A stretch of DNA of 36,268 nt from contig WRFY01000104.1 in assembly GCA_009783445.1 (NCBI GenBank), positions 1-36,268 of the forward strand, given 5' to 3'. Source of the stretch: Candidatus Azobacteroides sp. GTDB taxonomy: Bacteria; Bacteroidota; Bacteroidia; Bacteroidales; Azobacteroidaceae. The notes under the pieces were generated by a model, which saw only the letters and a list, made by a program, of their open reading frames with translations, was not told the origin of the DNA and did not search any database. The translations under genes and the position numbers were made by a program. This document shows, piece by piece, positions 17,372 through 26,399 of this stretch (position 1 is its first letter; every line of letters begins with the position of its first letter).

Positions 17372-18925
17372 ATGAGACGACTATTTTTTTTCTTTTTTGT
17401 ATTGTTGGGAACAACAAGCGTTTTTGCTCAAAATCCTCCCTTGGAAACAGAAGGAAGATATGCAGAAAATAACAGTGATGATAATGACACTCTTTATGAG
17501 CCGGAAAGCTGGGATGTCGATTTAGATAGCCTCATGAATGCATGGTACGTAAAATATTATGTAGATAAAAACGCGCATCCGGGCTATCAAGAAGCGATTA
17601 TAGGCAGCGATTCGGTTTATGTCGACAGATTGTCGCGGCTCAACAGTGTTATCGAATTACCATACAACAGAGTAGTACGCAATTGCATCGACTTATACGT
17701 CGACCGGCGCAGAGCTACCGTCGAATACATGTTGGGCTTGGAAAACTTTTATTTTCCGATGATTGAAGAAGCTTTAGACCTCAATGGACTTCCGCTCGAA
17801 TTGAAATATCTGACAATTGTAGAATCGGCTTTGAATCCGGCGGCGCTCTCGCGAGCGGGCGCTTCAGGACTGTGGCAGTTTATGCTGGGTACAGGAAAAC
17901 AATACGGATTGGAAGTTAATAGTTTAGTCGATGAGCGGAGAGATCCTTTAAAAGCTACGTATGCCGCTTGCGAGTATTTGAAAGATTTATATCGAATTTA
18001 TGGCGATTGGACATTGGCATTGGCCGCCTACAATTGCGGGCCGGGCAATGTAAATAAAGCCATCAAAAGAGCAAACGGAAGTACCGATTATTGGCAAATC
18101 TATCCTTATCTTCCTAAAGAAACCCGTTCGTACGTTCCTTTGTTCATTGCCGCTACTTATGTAATGAATTATTACGCCAATCATCAATTGTATCCGGTTA
18201 AAACCAACATGCCGATTGTAACAGATACCGTAATGGTTACTCAAAATGTTCATTTCGATCAAATTGCAGAAATTTTAAATGTTGAAAAAGACTTGATTCG
18301 CGCGTTAAATCCACAATACAAAAGAGACATTGTTCCGGGTAGTTCCCAGCCAAGAGCCATCAAATTGCCGGTTCTTCAGGCCTACGCCTTCATAGAAAAG
18401 GAAGATTCCATCGTAAATTACCGCAAAAATGAATTATTTGCGAATCGAATGTATGTCGATGTAGGAGGAGACAACGGAGGAGGAGATGGAGCTGTTGCAA
18501 CGACGGAACGAATTTTACATAGAGTAAAGAAAGGAGAAGATATTCGGAAGATTGCTGCAAGATATAGCGTAAGCATAGCCAGCATTCGTAAGTGGAACCA
18601 AATGAAATCCAATCGTTTAACGGCAGGAGCGCGATTAGTTATTTACAGGGACAACGGAGGTTATGCCTCCAATAGCGCGATAACCACATCTTCATCTTCG
18701 CCTTCCCGTGAAGCGATTCAGGCAGCCATTGCTTCTGTAAAAATGCAGGGAACTGCAAGTGAAAGCGGCAAATATGGAACTTACAAAGTCAAAGTAGGCG
18801 ATTCGCTGTATTCCATCGCCAAAAGGTATCCCAACTGTTCCCTTTTCGATTTGATGCGGATCAATAATATGGAAGGAAATCCGGAAGTAGTAGAAGGACA
18901 AATTATTAGAGTACCCAAAATTTAA
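17372..18925 (+). CDS. Lytic transglycosylase with two LysM domains, MltD-like
   Basis: A periplasmic enzyme that cleaves peptidoglycan glycan strands to form 1,6-anhydromuramyl ends. The 517 residues start with a signal peptide (MRRLFFFFFVLLGTTSVFA, cleavage near 19-20). The SLT domain spans about 130-255: catalytic Glu151 in LTIVESALNP, AGASGLWQFMLGTGKQYGL, DERRDPLKATYAACEYLKDL and ALAAYNCGPGNVNKAI are all intact. Two LysM repeats follow, one from ILHRVKKGEDIRKIAARYSV (about 377) and one from YKVKVGDSLYSIAKRYPNCS (about 470) to the end. It lies 22 nt after the DUF5683 gene and 7 nt before rsh, consistent with one operon. Confidence 0.95.
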   Translation: MRRLFFFFFVLLGTTSVFAQNPPLETEGRYAENNSDDNDTLYEPESWDVDLDSLMNAWYVKYYVDKNAHPGYQEAIIGSDSVYVDRLSRLNSVIELPYNRVVRNCIDLYVDRRRATVEYMLGLENFYFPMIEEALDLNGLPLELKYLTIVESALNPAALSRAGASGLWQFMLGTGKQYGLEVNSLVDERRDPLKATYAACEYLKDLYRIYGDWTLALAAYNCGPGNVNKAIKRANGSTDYWQIYPYLPKETRSYVPLFIAATYVMNYYANHQLYPVKTNMPIVTDTVMVTQNVHFDQIAEILNVEKDLIRALNPQYKRDIVPGSSQPRAIKLPVLQAYAFIEKEDSIVNYRKNELFANRMYVDVGGDNGGGDGAVATTERILHRVKKGEDIRKIAARYSVSIASIRKWNQMKSNRLTAGARLVIYRDNGGYASNSAITTSSSSPSREAIQAAIASVKMQGTASESGKYGTYKVKVGDSLYSIAKRYPNCSLFDLMRINNMEGNPEVVEGQIIRVPKI

Positions 18926-18932
18926 TTATTTT

Positions 18933-21185
18933 ATGAAAGAGTTGGAAGACGAAAAAGTACAAAAAGCTTATGAAAATTTGCTGGACAGTTACGACCGCTC
19001 CAACCATCGTAAGAAATTTGAGATCATCAATAAAGCATTTAAATTCGCCGAACAGGCTCATAAAGGAGTGAAGAGGCGTTCGGGCGAACCCTATATTATG
19101 CATCCATTAGCCGTTGCTTTGATTGTATGCGAAGAAATGGGGTTGGGTTCTACATCCATTGTTGCTGCTTTGCTGCACGACGTTGTAGAAGATACGGATT
19201 ATTCCGTAGACGACATAAAAAATCTATTTGGAGAAAAAATTGGCCAGATTGTGGACGGATTGACCAAGATTTCGGGAGGAATTTTTGCGGAAGCAGTTTC
19301 CACGCAAGCGGAGAACATGCGGAAATTGTTGCTCACGATGTCGGAGGATATCCGCGTGATCTTGGTTAAAATTGCCGATCGTCTGCACAACATGCGGACG
19401 TTGGGTGCTCTTCTTCCAGCCAAACAATACAAAATTGCCGGCGAAACCATGTTTCTATATGCTCCCTTGGCTCATCGGTTGGGCTTATTTTCCATCAAAT
19501 CGGAATTAGAAGATTTAAGTTTCAAATACGAACATCCGGACGAATATAAGCAGATCGAACAAAAATTAATGGCAACCAAAGCCAATAGACAAATGATTTA
19601 CGAACATTTCGCAGCCCCTCTCGCCGAACAATTGGATCAGTTAGGATATAAATATAAGATACAGGAACGGGTTAAATCTATTTATTCGATCTGGAATAAG
19701 ATGAAAGTAAAAAATGTGGTTTTCGAAGATATTTATGATATTTTTGCCGTTCGCATCGTTTTTGAACCCAAGCCCGATATTGATGTAAAAAAGCAAGCAT
19801 GGGAAATTTATTCGGCAGTCACCGATTTGTATAAACCGCGTCCCGAACGTCTCAGGGATTGGATCAGTCATCCGAAAGCCAATGGTTATCAGGCGCTTCA
19901 TGCTACTGTGATGGGACCAGACGGACAATGGATTGAAGTCCAGATACGGAGCATCCAAATGGATGAAATAGCCGAAAAAGGGTTAGCCGCCCACTGGAAG
20001 TATAAACACGACGGAATCGGCGAAAATTTTCCCGAATCGAACGAACTGGAGCATTGGTTGCAAAGAATACAGGATATTTTGGAAGCGCCCAGTCCCAATG
20101 CGATGGATTTTTTGGATACCATCAAGTTGAATCTGTACGGCGCCGAAATATTCGTTTTTACCCCCAAAGGAGAAATAAAAACACTGCCTCAAAACGCTAC
20201 GGCTTTGGATTTTGCTTATGAAATTCATTCTAATCTCGGCGATAAATGCATTGGCGCCAAGGTCAACCACCGATTAGTTCCGCTAAGTCATAAATTGTCC
20301 AGCGGCGATCAGGTGGAAATCTTGACTTCCCGTTCCCAATCGCCTAAAGAAGAATGGTTGCTTTTTGTAACTACCGCTAAGGCCAAAACAAAAATCGAAT
20401 CGTATCTTAAAAAGCAGCGAAAAGCAAAAGTGAGAGAGGGCGAAAAAATGTTGAAAGATGCTCTTCAAAAGGCGGGAATCGAAATGAATATTCAAGTGGT
20501 AGATAAATTTTGCGCTTTCTACGGCTATGCGAAAAAAGAAGATTTATTGTATGCTTTTGCTGTAAAAAAGATTGATTTGCCCGAAAATCCCCAAAAAATA
20601 CTGAGAGAAAAAACGGAAAATATTTTTGTTCGTTACATGAAACAAGCTTTGAATGTAGTTAATCCCAGTAAGGAAGAATCGGCAAAAGCAGCGGACATTG
20701 TTTCATCCGCCTATATCCCTGAAATAGACCGAAAAAAAACATACATTTTGCAGGAAGAAGATTTCCAGAAGAATTTCATGACGCAGCCTTGCTGCAATCC
20801 TATTCCAGGAGACGACGTTTTTGGTTTTATTCGGGACGACGGACGTCTCGAAGTTCACAAGCTATCCTGCCAACCGGCTTTAACCTTGAAAACTCGCTTT
20901 GGCAATCGTCTCGTTTCCTGTGAGTGGGCGGGACATAAAACTTTTTCTTTTCCCGGAATTATTGAAGTGAAAGGAATCGATCGTATCGGTTTGTTAAAAG
21001 ATATTACAGAAGTGATTTCCGACGATTTTTCTGTAAATATGCATAAATTAACTCTCGAATCCAACGACGGTTTATTTGAAGGACGAATTGAAGTATTCAT
21101 TCACGACGTAGACGATATCAATCAACTCTCTTCCCGCTTGCAAAAAATAAAAGGAATCAAAAGCGTTTCCCGCATCGAGAAATGA
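18933..21185 (+). CDS. relA: Bifunctional (p)ppGpp synthetase/hydrolase, RelA/SpoT (Rsh)
   Basis: This enzyme makes and degrades the stringent-response alarmone (p)ppGpp. All domains are present in 750 residues. The HD hydrolase has IMHPLA (His57) and LLHDVVEDT (His82, Asp83, Glu86, Asp87), so hydrolysis should be active. The synthetase has RVKSIYSIWNKMK (246-258), EDIYDIFAVRIVFEP and HPKANGYQALHATVMGPDG, followed by EVQIRSIQMDEIAEKG and AAHWKYK. A TGS domain begins IFVFTPKGEIKTLPQNATAL (about 407), a zinc-finger/CC-type region contains TQPCCNPIPGDD, and a C-terminal ACT domain starts near IEVKGIDRIGLLKDITEVIS. It ends 12 nt before the convergent radical SAM gene. Confidence 0.97.
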   Translation: MKELEDEKVQKAYENLLDSYDRSNHRKKFEIINKAFKFAEQAHKGVKRRSGEPYIMHPLAVALIVCEEMGLGSTSIVAALLHDVVEDTDYSVDDIKNLFGEKIGQIVDGLTKISGGIFAEAVSTQAENMRKLLLTMSEDIRVILVKIADRLHNMRTLGALLPAKQYKIAGETMFLYAPLAHRLGLFSIKSELEDLSFKYEHPDEYKQIEQKLMATKANRQMIYEHFAAPLAEQLDQLGYKYKIQERVKSIYSIWNKMKVKNVVFEDIYDIFAVRIVFEPKPDIDVKKQAWEIYSAVTDLYKPRPERLRDWISHPKANGYQALHATVMGPDGQWIEVQIRSIQMDEIAEKGLAAHWKYKHDGIGENFPESNELEHWLQRIQDILEAPSPNAMDFLDTIKLNLYGAEIFVFTPKGEIKTLPQNATALDFAYEIHSNLGDKCIGAKVNHRLVPLSHKLSSGDQVEILTSRSQSPKEEWLLFVTTAKAKTKIESYLKKQRKAKVREGEKMLKDALQKAGIEMNIQVVDKFCAFYGYAKKEDLLYAFAVKKIDLPENPQKILREKTENIFVRYMKQALNVVNPSKEESAKAADIVSSAYIPEIDRKKTYILQEEDFQKNFMTQPCCNPIPGDDVFGFIRDDGRLEVHKLSCQPALTLKTRFGNRLVSCEWAGHKTFSFPGIIEVKGIDRIGLLKDITEVISDDFSVNMHKLTLESNDGLFEGRIEVFIHDVDDINQLSSRLQKIKGIKSVSRIEK

Positions 21186-21197
21186 AAAAGGATTCAA

Positions 21198-22094
21198 TCA
21201 TTGCATGCGCAGATGCATTCCGGCCATTAGCGTATCTAACTTCAGATTAAAAACCGAATTCATTTCTCCGGCCATTGCGAAGCCGCAGTGATCGCAAATT
21301 CCAGTCGTTTTTCCCGGACATTCCGGAAGCCGCGTTCCATCGGGCAGAATAAAATTAGAAACCCAGCACTGTTTTTTGAAGCGATTGTTTTTCATCAGTT
21401 TCAACCCCGAAACGGAATTCATTATCGGATAACCAGCTTTCTTTTTCCAGATAATCAAATCAATGACTTCCGAACGCTGTGGCCAATCCAGAAACAAATC
21501 TTCCGTTCCCGGGTAAGGTGTGTGGAAATTCAATGAAATGGATTGAATATGCGGATTATTTCGTGCAAATTCGATCGTTTCTTCCACCGAAGCGTAATTT
21601 TTTGAATTAATCACCATATTTACGCTCAAATGCGGATGGCGGGCGGAAGCGATATTTTTAACCAAACGGTCGAAAGTTCCTTCGCCTCGGATTTCATCGT
21701 GATAAGCGCCGATCCCGTCTAAACTTACCCAAATAGAATCGGCTTCAGAACCTGTAAACGGCAACTGTGCATTGGTTGTAATCGTGGCTGTGTAGAAACC
21801 TATTTTTTTGGATAAACGAATCAAACTGTTCAAATCTTCTGTTCCCTCCCGCCACAAGGTGGGTTCTCCCCCTTCAAAGTCGACAAATCGCGATCCCAAG
21901 CGATAAGAATATTCCAGTTCTTCTTTAATCCGGTCGTACGATTGAATATGCGGATTTTTCAACTGATAAACCGAACAGTGTTTGCATCTTAGATTGCATT
22001 GATCGGAAACAAATAAAACGGTTTGCAAAGGTTTTTCCTTTCCCAAAAATTTAGCTTGGAAAAACCACCAAGGAAGATAAAAAAAAGACTTCAT
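21198..22094 (-). CDS. Radical SAM protein paired with a UbiA-type prenyltransferase
   Basis: A radical SAM enzyme of unknown substrate. The start at 22094 (MKSFFYLPWWFFQAKFLGK) gives 298 residues and an 8-nt gap after the prenyltransferase stop. An in-frame ATG at 22139 would overlap that gene by 37 nt. The CxxxCxxC motif is DQCNLRCKHC (Cys33, Cys37, Cys40), with GGEP at 75-78 and VSLDGIGAYHDEIRGEGTFD in the middle. Four late cysteines (243, 259, 267, 270; LPECPGKTTGICDHCGF) suggest an auxiliary Fe-S cluster, as in SPASM/twitch proteins. The hydrophobic N-terminus (FFYLPWWFF) suggests membrane association, which fits a lipid or isoprenoid substrate made by its partner. It converges on rsh. 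Confidence 0.85.
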   Translation of the reverse strand: MKSFFYLPWWFFQAKFLGKEKPLQTVLFVSDQCNLRCKHCSVYQLKNPHIQSYDRIKEELEYSYRLGSRFVDFEGGEPTLWREGTEDLNSLIRLSKKIGFYTATITTNAQLPFTGSEADSIWVSLDGIGAYHDEIRGEGTFDRLVKNIASARHPHLSVNMVINSKNYASVEETIEFARNNPHIQSISLNFHTPYPGTEDLFLDWPQRSEVIDLIIWKKKAGYPIMNSVSGLKLMKNNRFKKQCWVSNFILPDGTRLPECPGKTTGICDHCGFAMAGEMNSVFNLKLDTLMAGMHLRMQ

Positions 22095-22102
22095 GCAGGA
22101 AA

Positions 22103-23128
22103 TTACGAAAGAAAAGAAACGACAATAACAATTAAACAAAAGAATGACAATAAATTACGCGCCAATAACCAACGGATCATGAACCACTCCAATTGATTCT
22201 TCTGGATGAGAGGCCAGTTACTCATCGGACCCATCCAGAAGCGAGGTGAAAATTTTTTCTGCGGATAGCGGACAAATTGAACCATCAAGTAGAATAATGC
22301 GCAGGCCATTGGAAACGCCAATAAAGTAAGCAGATAGTATTTAGACAAATAACCGCTGATTACTCCTGCAATAATGCTTGCAAATGCAGCAAGTAAAAAG
22401 AAGGCTAAGCAGCACAGCATGGCGTTCTTATTTTTCAGTAAAACGGCCAGGGTCATTTTGCCAACTTCCTTATCTGGTTCATAATCCATAATGGCATGGG
22501 TATAAACAATATTGGCCACTAACAATCCGACCGGAATGGAAACAAACAAAACAGAGCCGTCGAAACGGCCGCAAGCGGAATAATAAACGCCGATCATCAA
22601 CAACGGTCCAAAAACGATTCCGATAACAAATTCTCCCAGCCCTCGATAAGATAACCGCAAAGGCGGTCCCGAATAGGAAATTCCCAAGATAGCCGTAATA
22701 AAAGCCACCGCCGCAATGAAATATTCACGAAAAACAAACAAAACGCCGCCAATGAGCATAGCCGTGAGACTAAACGCACAAGCGGCAGTCAATAAACTGT
22801 CTAAGTCTGTAGCGCCAGATGTGATGTAATGGCATTTGGCAATGCGGGAACGAAATCCCTTTTGTGCCAAGACATCCCTGAATTGCGTCCCTTTGACTTT
22901 ATAATCAAAATAATCGTCAAACAAATTGATTCCCAAATGTCCGATAATCACGCCCAAAACGGCTAATATCCCCAATCCCGCAGAAAAACCCTTTACTTGC
23001 GAGGCCATGCATACGGCCAAAACGCCGGGCAATATGCTTTGCGGCAAAGCGGTTGAGCGGGCATTATTGATCCAGAAACGAAAAGTATCCAAGACCCGGT
23101 CATTTTGCTCTTTCAACATAGGATCCAT
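22103..23128 (-). CDS. UbiA-superfamily prenyltransferase (MenA-like)
   Basis: A multi-pass inner-membrane enzyme expected to transfer a polyprenyl group from its diphosphate to an aromatic or other acceptor. The 341 residues have about eight hydrophobic helices and two acidic Mg-diphosphate motifs: [14 protein letters not shown] after the second helix, resembling MenA's NDYFDxKxG, and [20 protein letters not shown] in the middle. The first motif has Asp where MenA usually has Asn, so the acceptor need not be dihydroxynaphthoate. Its start overlaps the efp 3' end by 29 nt (an in-frame ATG at 23119 is also possible), and the radical SAM gene follows after 8 nt, so the three genes form one transcript. 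No other menaquinone genes are nearby. Confidence 0.85.
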   Translation of the reverse strand: MDPMLKEQNDRVLDTFRFWINNARSTALPQSILPGVLAVCMASQVKGFSAGLGILAVLGVIIGHLGINLFDDYFDYKVKGTQFRDVLAQKGFRSRIAKCHYITSGATDLDSLLTAACAFSLTAMLIGGVLFVFREYFIAAVAFITAILGISYSGPPLRLSYRGLGEFVIGIVFGPLLMIGVYYSACGRFDGSVLFVSIPVGLLVANIVYTHAIMDYEPDKEVGKMTLAVLLKNKNAMLCCLAFFLLAAFASIIAGVISGYLSKYYLLTLLAFPMACALFYLMVQFVRYPQKKFSPRFWMGPMSNWPLIQKNQLEWFMIRWLLARNLLSFFCLIVIVVSFLS

Positions 23129-23663
23129 TGCGCGTGTCCACCCGGATCATTTCTCCTTCGTTGATGAAAAGCGGAACGCGTATCGTAGCTCCTGTTTCCA
23201 CCGTGGCTGGTTTGGTCGCATTCGTAGCCGTGTCGCCTTTGATACCCGGTTCGGTATACGTAACGGTCAAGACCACATGAGCCGGAAGTTCCGCAAACAA
23301 AATAGTTTCGCTTTCCGAATGTACAACGACATCCGCAATATCACCTTCTTTCAGGAAATCGACCCCATTGATCCGATCTTTAGGAATCGAAACCTGTTCG
23401 TATGTCTCCTGATTCATAAAGTTATATCCCATCTCATCCTGATAGAGGAATTGATAAGGACGCCGTTCGATACGTACCTCGTCGACTTTCACGCCTGCGT
23501 TAAACGTTTTGTCTATGACGCGGCCAGTTGTTACGTTTTTAAGTTTTGTACGGACAAAAGCAGGTCCTTTACCCGGTTTTACATGCAAAAATTCAACGAT
23601 GTAGTAGTATTGACCTTCCAAGTCAAGGCACATCCCATTCTTGAAATCTGAAGTATTAGCCAT
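23100..23663 (-). CDS. efp: Translation elongation factor P
   Basis: EF-P binds the ribosome between the P and E sites and relieves stalling at polyproline. The 187 residues show the KOW-like domain I with the tip loop [20 protein letters not shown], where Lys32 is the residue that is modified in some bacteria. The OB domain II contains [16 protein letters not shown], and domain III contains [20 protein letters not shown] and [20 protein letters not shown]. Length is standard. No EpmA/EpmB-type modification gene is visible in the window. It heads a minus-strand operon with the prenyltransferase and radical SAM genes and has a clear upstream promoter. Confidence 0.97.
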   Translation of the reverse strand: MANTSDFKNGMCLDLEGQYYYIVEFLHVKPGKGPAFVRTKLKNVTTGRVIDKTFNAGVKVDEVRIERRPYQFLYQDEMGYNFMNQETYEQVSIPKDRINGVDFLKEGDIADVVVHSESETILFAELPAHVVLTVTYTEPGIKGDTATNATKPATVETGATIRVPLFINEGEMIRVDTRNGSYVERAK

Positions 23664-23692
23664 AATTGTTTAATTATTCTTGATTGAGAAGG

Positions 23693-23724
23693 CAAAGATA
23701 ATCATTTTGTTTAAATGTACCAAT
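23693..23724 (-). promoter_or_regulatory. efp promoter
   Basis: Read on the minus strand, ATTG (23721-23724) and TATCTTTG (23693-23700) are separated by 20 nt, matching the Bacteroidota promoter pattern. The -7 box ends 29 nt before the efp ATG. Confidence 0.65.
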
Positions 23725-23886
23725 CTCCCTCCTCCTTATAATGGCAAAATCATGGACAAGGAGGTGCGAAACATTCGTAAAAGTATGCTAAAATGTTAAC
23801 TGATTTCGTTCAACTGCATTTTCATTATTCGCGCTTCTCAGGCAACGAAAATTGAGTTGTTAAAGGTAGGTTTTTTCCCCGCTTCT

Positions 23887-25163
23887 TCATTCCTTTATCT
23901 TTCTTTTCTTGTTTGTCCGTAACTTTTTTCTATCTCTGACTTTTTCACAAATCACGATATACTCAAAAAGCATCGTATTAACCGTCCGTCCGGCTACATT
24001 TGTCGGTGAATTTTTGCTGGGCATTGATTTGTTGCTTAATGCACGTTCGTATGTTATTATATGTTTAAATCCATTTTTTTCAAATTTTTCAGCGATAAAT
24101 TGATCGGTAGGGAGTTGTACATTCTTTACGGTACGGTTGCCAACAACATAAATAGATTTTCCACCCTTGCGGATGCTTTTTGCCACCCTTTGAATAGAAT
24201 GATCCAAATCGTTGTAAAATGCCGAAACTTCTAATGCTCGTTTATTATCCACTTTGTTGATTTCTGAAATGTAATCGGCAATTATTCCATTTTGAATATT
24301 TTGATTTGGTTTTACGCCACCCATTAACATTCCATCAATTTTTCTGGCGTAATCAATTCCAAGCCATTCGTTTGAAAGTGTTGAAAATTGTCCGTAAGCA
24401 ACCGTTGTACGACTATCGCCATAGGGCGGACTTGTCAAAACTACATCAAAATAGTCGTCTTTTGGTTGAAATGTGGAATATTGCACATTTACGTTTACTT
24501 TTTCGTCTAATTTTGGAAAATAAAAATTTGAATACAGAAAAATTGTTTCTCCTAATTTGTTAAAATAAATGCTAAGTACGTCGGGATTAAAGTGCAATAA
24601 ATCTTCCGATTTCATGCGGAATAACTTAAATTCGTTGTTACGGGTACAGGAACATTCACGTACAGTTTCGGAAAACGGGACTAAAAAAAATCTCTAATAT
24701 TTTTATCAGGAATTTTATCTATAAAATATTTAATAACTATCAAATGATCAATTACTTCCTCTGAAAACCAAAAATCAATATTAGTAATTTGAGGATACAG
24801 TAAGGAATCTATATTTTTTTCGTCCTTCAAGAATTCATAAACATTGTTTCTGAATTCTTTTTTTGTTTCAACAAGTTCATTTATAGATACTTTTGTAAAT
24901 CTAACTTTAGAAATCAAGACGGCCAGCGGATTTATATCAAAACCGTGCATTTCTGTCAATCCACACTCTAAACCGCTTGCAAACGAAGAACCGGAACCGC
25001 AATAAGGGTCAAGTAACTTTCCGCTTTTTATATTTAATTCTTTGAAAACTTCAATTCCTATTTGAGGCAACATCGTTGCAGGATACTTATGCAAGTTTGG
25101 ATAAACGCTCGCGTAAGACTGACCGGTAAAATCGTATGCTTTATTTCTGACAATCTGATACAT
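23887..25163 (-). pseudogene. DNA methyltransferase (N4-C/N6-A type) split by a homopolymer frameshift
   Basis: This is a site-specific DNA methyltransferase read as two frames. The first part (25163 to 24681, 160 codons) carries KYPATMLPQIGIEVFKE, the SAM-binding motif LLDPYCGSGSSFASG and GFDINPLAVLISKVRFTK. It stops at TAG just after IRDFF. The second part (ATG at 24615, end 23887, 242 residues) carries the catalytic motif VVLTSPPYGDS and a positively charged tail. Read in the second frame, the 65 nt between them give LVPFSETVRECSCTRNN and EFKLFRM, continuous with family sequence on both sides. The break lies in a run of eight T (A on the plus strand, 24683-24690). One extra T would give a single protein of about 425 residues. 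Either the gene is off in a phase-variable state, it is a recent pseudogene, or the base count is a sequencing error. Base composition is AT-richer than its neighbours, suggesting transfer. Confidence 0.88.
24683..24690. repeat. A8/T8 homopolymer at the methyltransferase frameshift
   Basis: Eight consecutive A on the plus strand (T on the coding strand) lie exactly where the methyltransferase reading frame breaks. Nine T would restore GAT-TTT-TTT-TTA-GTC and the expected DFFLV sequence. Runs of this length are prone to slippage. Confidence 0.8.
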
Positions 25164-25165
25164 AA

Positions 25166-25384
25166 CTATAAATTTTCGTTTACATATTTTGGCAGAGTGG
25201 ACATTCTCGCAATAAAATCAGCATTAATATTCTTGGCAATGAATGATTTATCAAAGAATTTGAACATTCCTCTATGTTGTGAATTGTTGATTTCGTCGTA
25301 AAAATTCACTGTTGCAAAACCTATCAACGGTATTTTATCTGGATTATAATCAATCTTATATTTTTCCTTGATTGGGTTGATTGT
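25166..25384 (-). pseudogene. 5'-truncated gene upstream of the methyltransferase
   Basis: A frame open for 72 codons ends with TAG 2 nt before the methyltransferase ATG. It begins right after a TAA and has no usable start near its 5' end. The peptide looks like genuine protein, for example IKEKYKIDYNPDKIPLIGF, RGMFKFFDKSFIAKNINADF and MSTLPKYVNENL at the C-terminus. It is best explained as the C-terminal remnant of a gene that preceded the methyltransferase, plausibly the partner restriction endonuclease; no endonuclease motif remains to prove this. The rest of the 25164-25502 gap (25385-25502) is AT-rich with nothing recognisable. Confidence 0.5.
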
Positions 25385-25502
25385 TTATCTGTTTTTTCTT
25401 AAATGATAAGTTTTTTGTTTCGGTCATAAATAGCAAATATTTTCAACTGTTCTTCTTTTTTTATTTAATAAGCTGGTTATAAGTTGTTTTTTATGTTGAA
25501 TT

Positions 25503-26399
25503 CTAAATGCTGTTCATCAACTCATCTATATAATTTACGTATTCGTTCAGGCGTTCCGATTTTTTCAGGGAAACGTCCCTTCCTTTGGGCAGGTCTATAT
25601 CCACGATCGTATGTATTCGTCCCGGATTGGCGGCCATGATATAAATGCGGTTGCTCAGCAATACGGCTTCGGCGATATCGTGCGTCACAAAAATCACCGT
25701 AGGGTCGGGTAGGGTATCATCGTTGAATATCGTCAACAAAGTATGCTGCATATTCGTTCGCGTAGTAATATCCAACGCTCCAAAAGGTTCGTCCATCAAC
25801 AATATCTGGGGCGAAGCAATCAGGTTGCGCGCAATGGCTACCCGTTGCAGTTGTCCTCCTGACAAAAGCGGATATTTGGCCCATTTGTGTTCATGCCCTG
25901 TAAGGCCTACAATCCGTATCATGTCCTGCGCTTTTTCGTAGCTTTCCTGTTTCGAAACGCCTTTCATTAACAGAGGCAGGGCAATATTGTCTAATACCGT
26001 TTTCCAAGGTAAAGAAGAATATTGCTGGAAAACCATAGGGATCGTTTCCTTTTCGCTTTTTTCCTTGCCATAGATCAGCACTTTTCCCTGTGTGGGTTGT
26101 TGCAAGCCGGAGATGTAACGAAGAATAGTCGACTTTCCGCATCCCGAGGCTCCCATAATAGATACGAACTGACCCATGTTTTCAAAATCTTTGATGTCTA
26201 AATTCAAATCCTCAAACAAAACAAAGTCTGATTTTTTCCCCTTATAAATCTGAACGATGTGTTGCAGATTGATTATGTCTACTTTACCATAAGTATAACC
26301 GGCAGAATCGAAGCGAATGCTTTCGGACAATTCAGTTTTGGAATTTCGTTCGGCCTCTTCATTCTTGAAAATATTTGCAGTCGAATAGTCGTTTTCCAT
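25503..26399 (-). CDS. ABC transporter ATP-binding protein (nitrate/taurine/aliphatic-sulfonate type)
   Basis: The cytoplasmic ATPase of the importer encoded by the two preceding genes. In 298 residues it has Walker A GASGCGKST (about 84-92), Q-loop MVFQQYSSLPWKTVLDNIAL, ABC signature LLSGGQLQRVAIARN, Walker B ILLMDEPFGALD and the H-loop VTHDIAEAVLLSNRIYIMAA. The PW after the Q-loop and LDITTR after Walker B are typical of the SsuB/TauB/NrtD group. An acidic N-terminal extension of about 45 residues precedes the NBD, longer than usual. Its start overlaps the permease stop by 1 nt (TAATG). It is the last gene of the five-gene operon. Confidence 0.94.
   Translation of the reverse strand: MENDYSTANIFKNEEAERNSKTELSESIRFDSAGYTYGKVDIINLQHIVQIYKGKKSDFVLFEDLNLDIKDFENMGQFVSIMGASGCGKSTILRYISGLQQPTQGKVLIYGKEKSEKETIPMVFQQYSSLPWKTVLDNIALPLLMKGVSKQESYEKAQDMIRIVGLTGHEHKWAKYPLLSGGQLQRVAIARNLIASPQILLMDEPFGALDITTRTNMQHTLLTIFNDDTLPDPTVIFVTHDIAEAVLLSNRIYIMAANPGRIHTIVDIDLPKGRDVSLKKSERLNEYVNYIDELMNSI

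Noticed and set aside
22926..23651. 241-codon plus-strand open frame
   Set aside because: It lies antisense to efp and the prenyltransferase, both clearly real, and shows no family resemblance.
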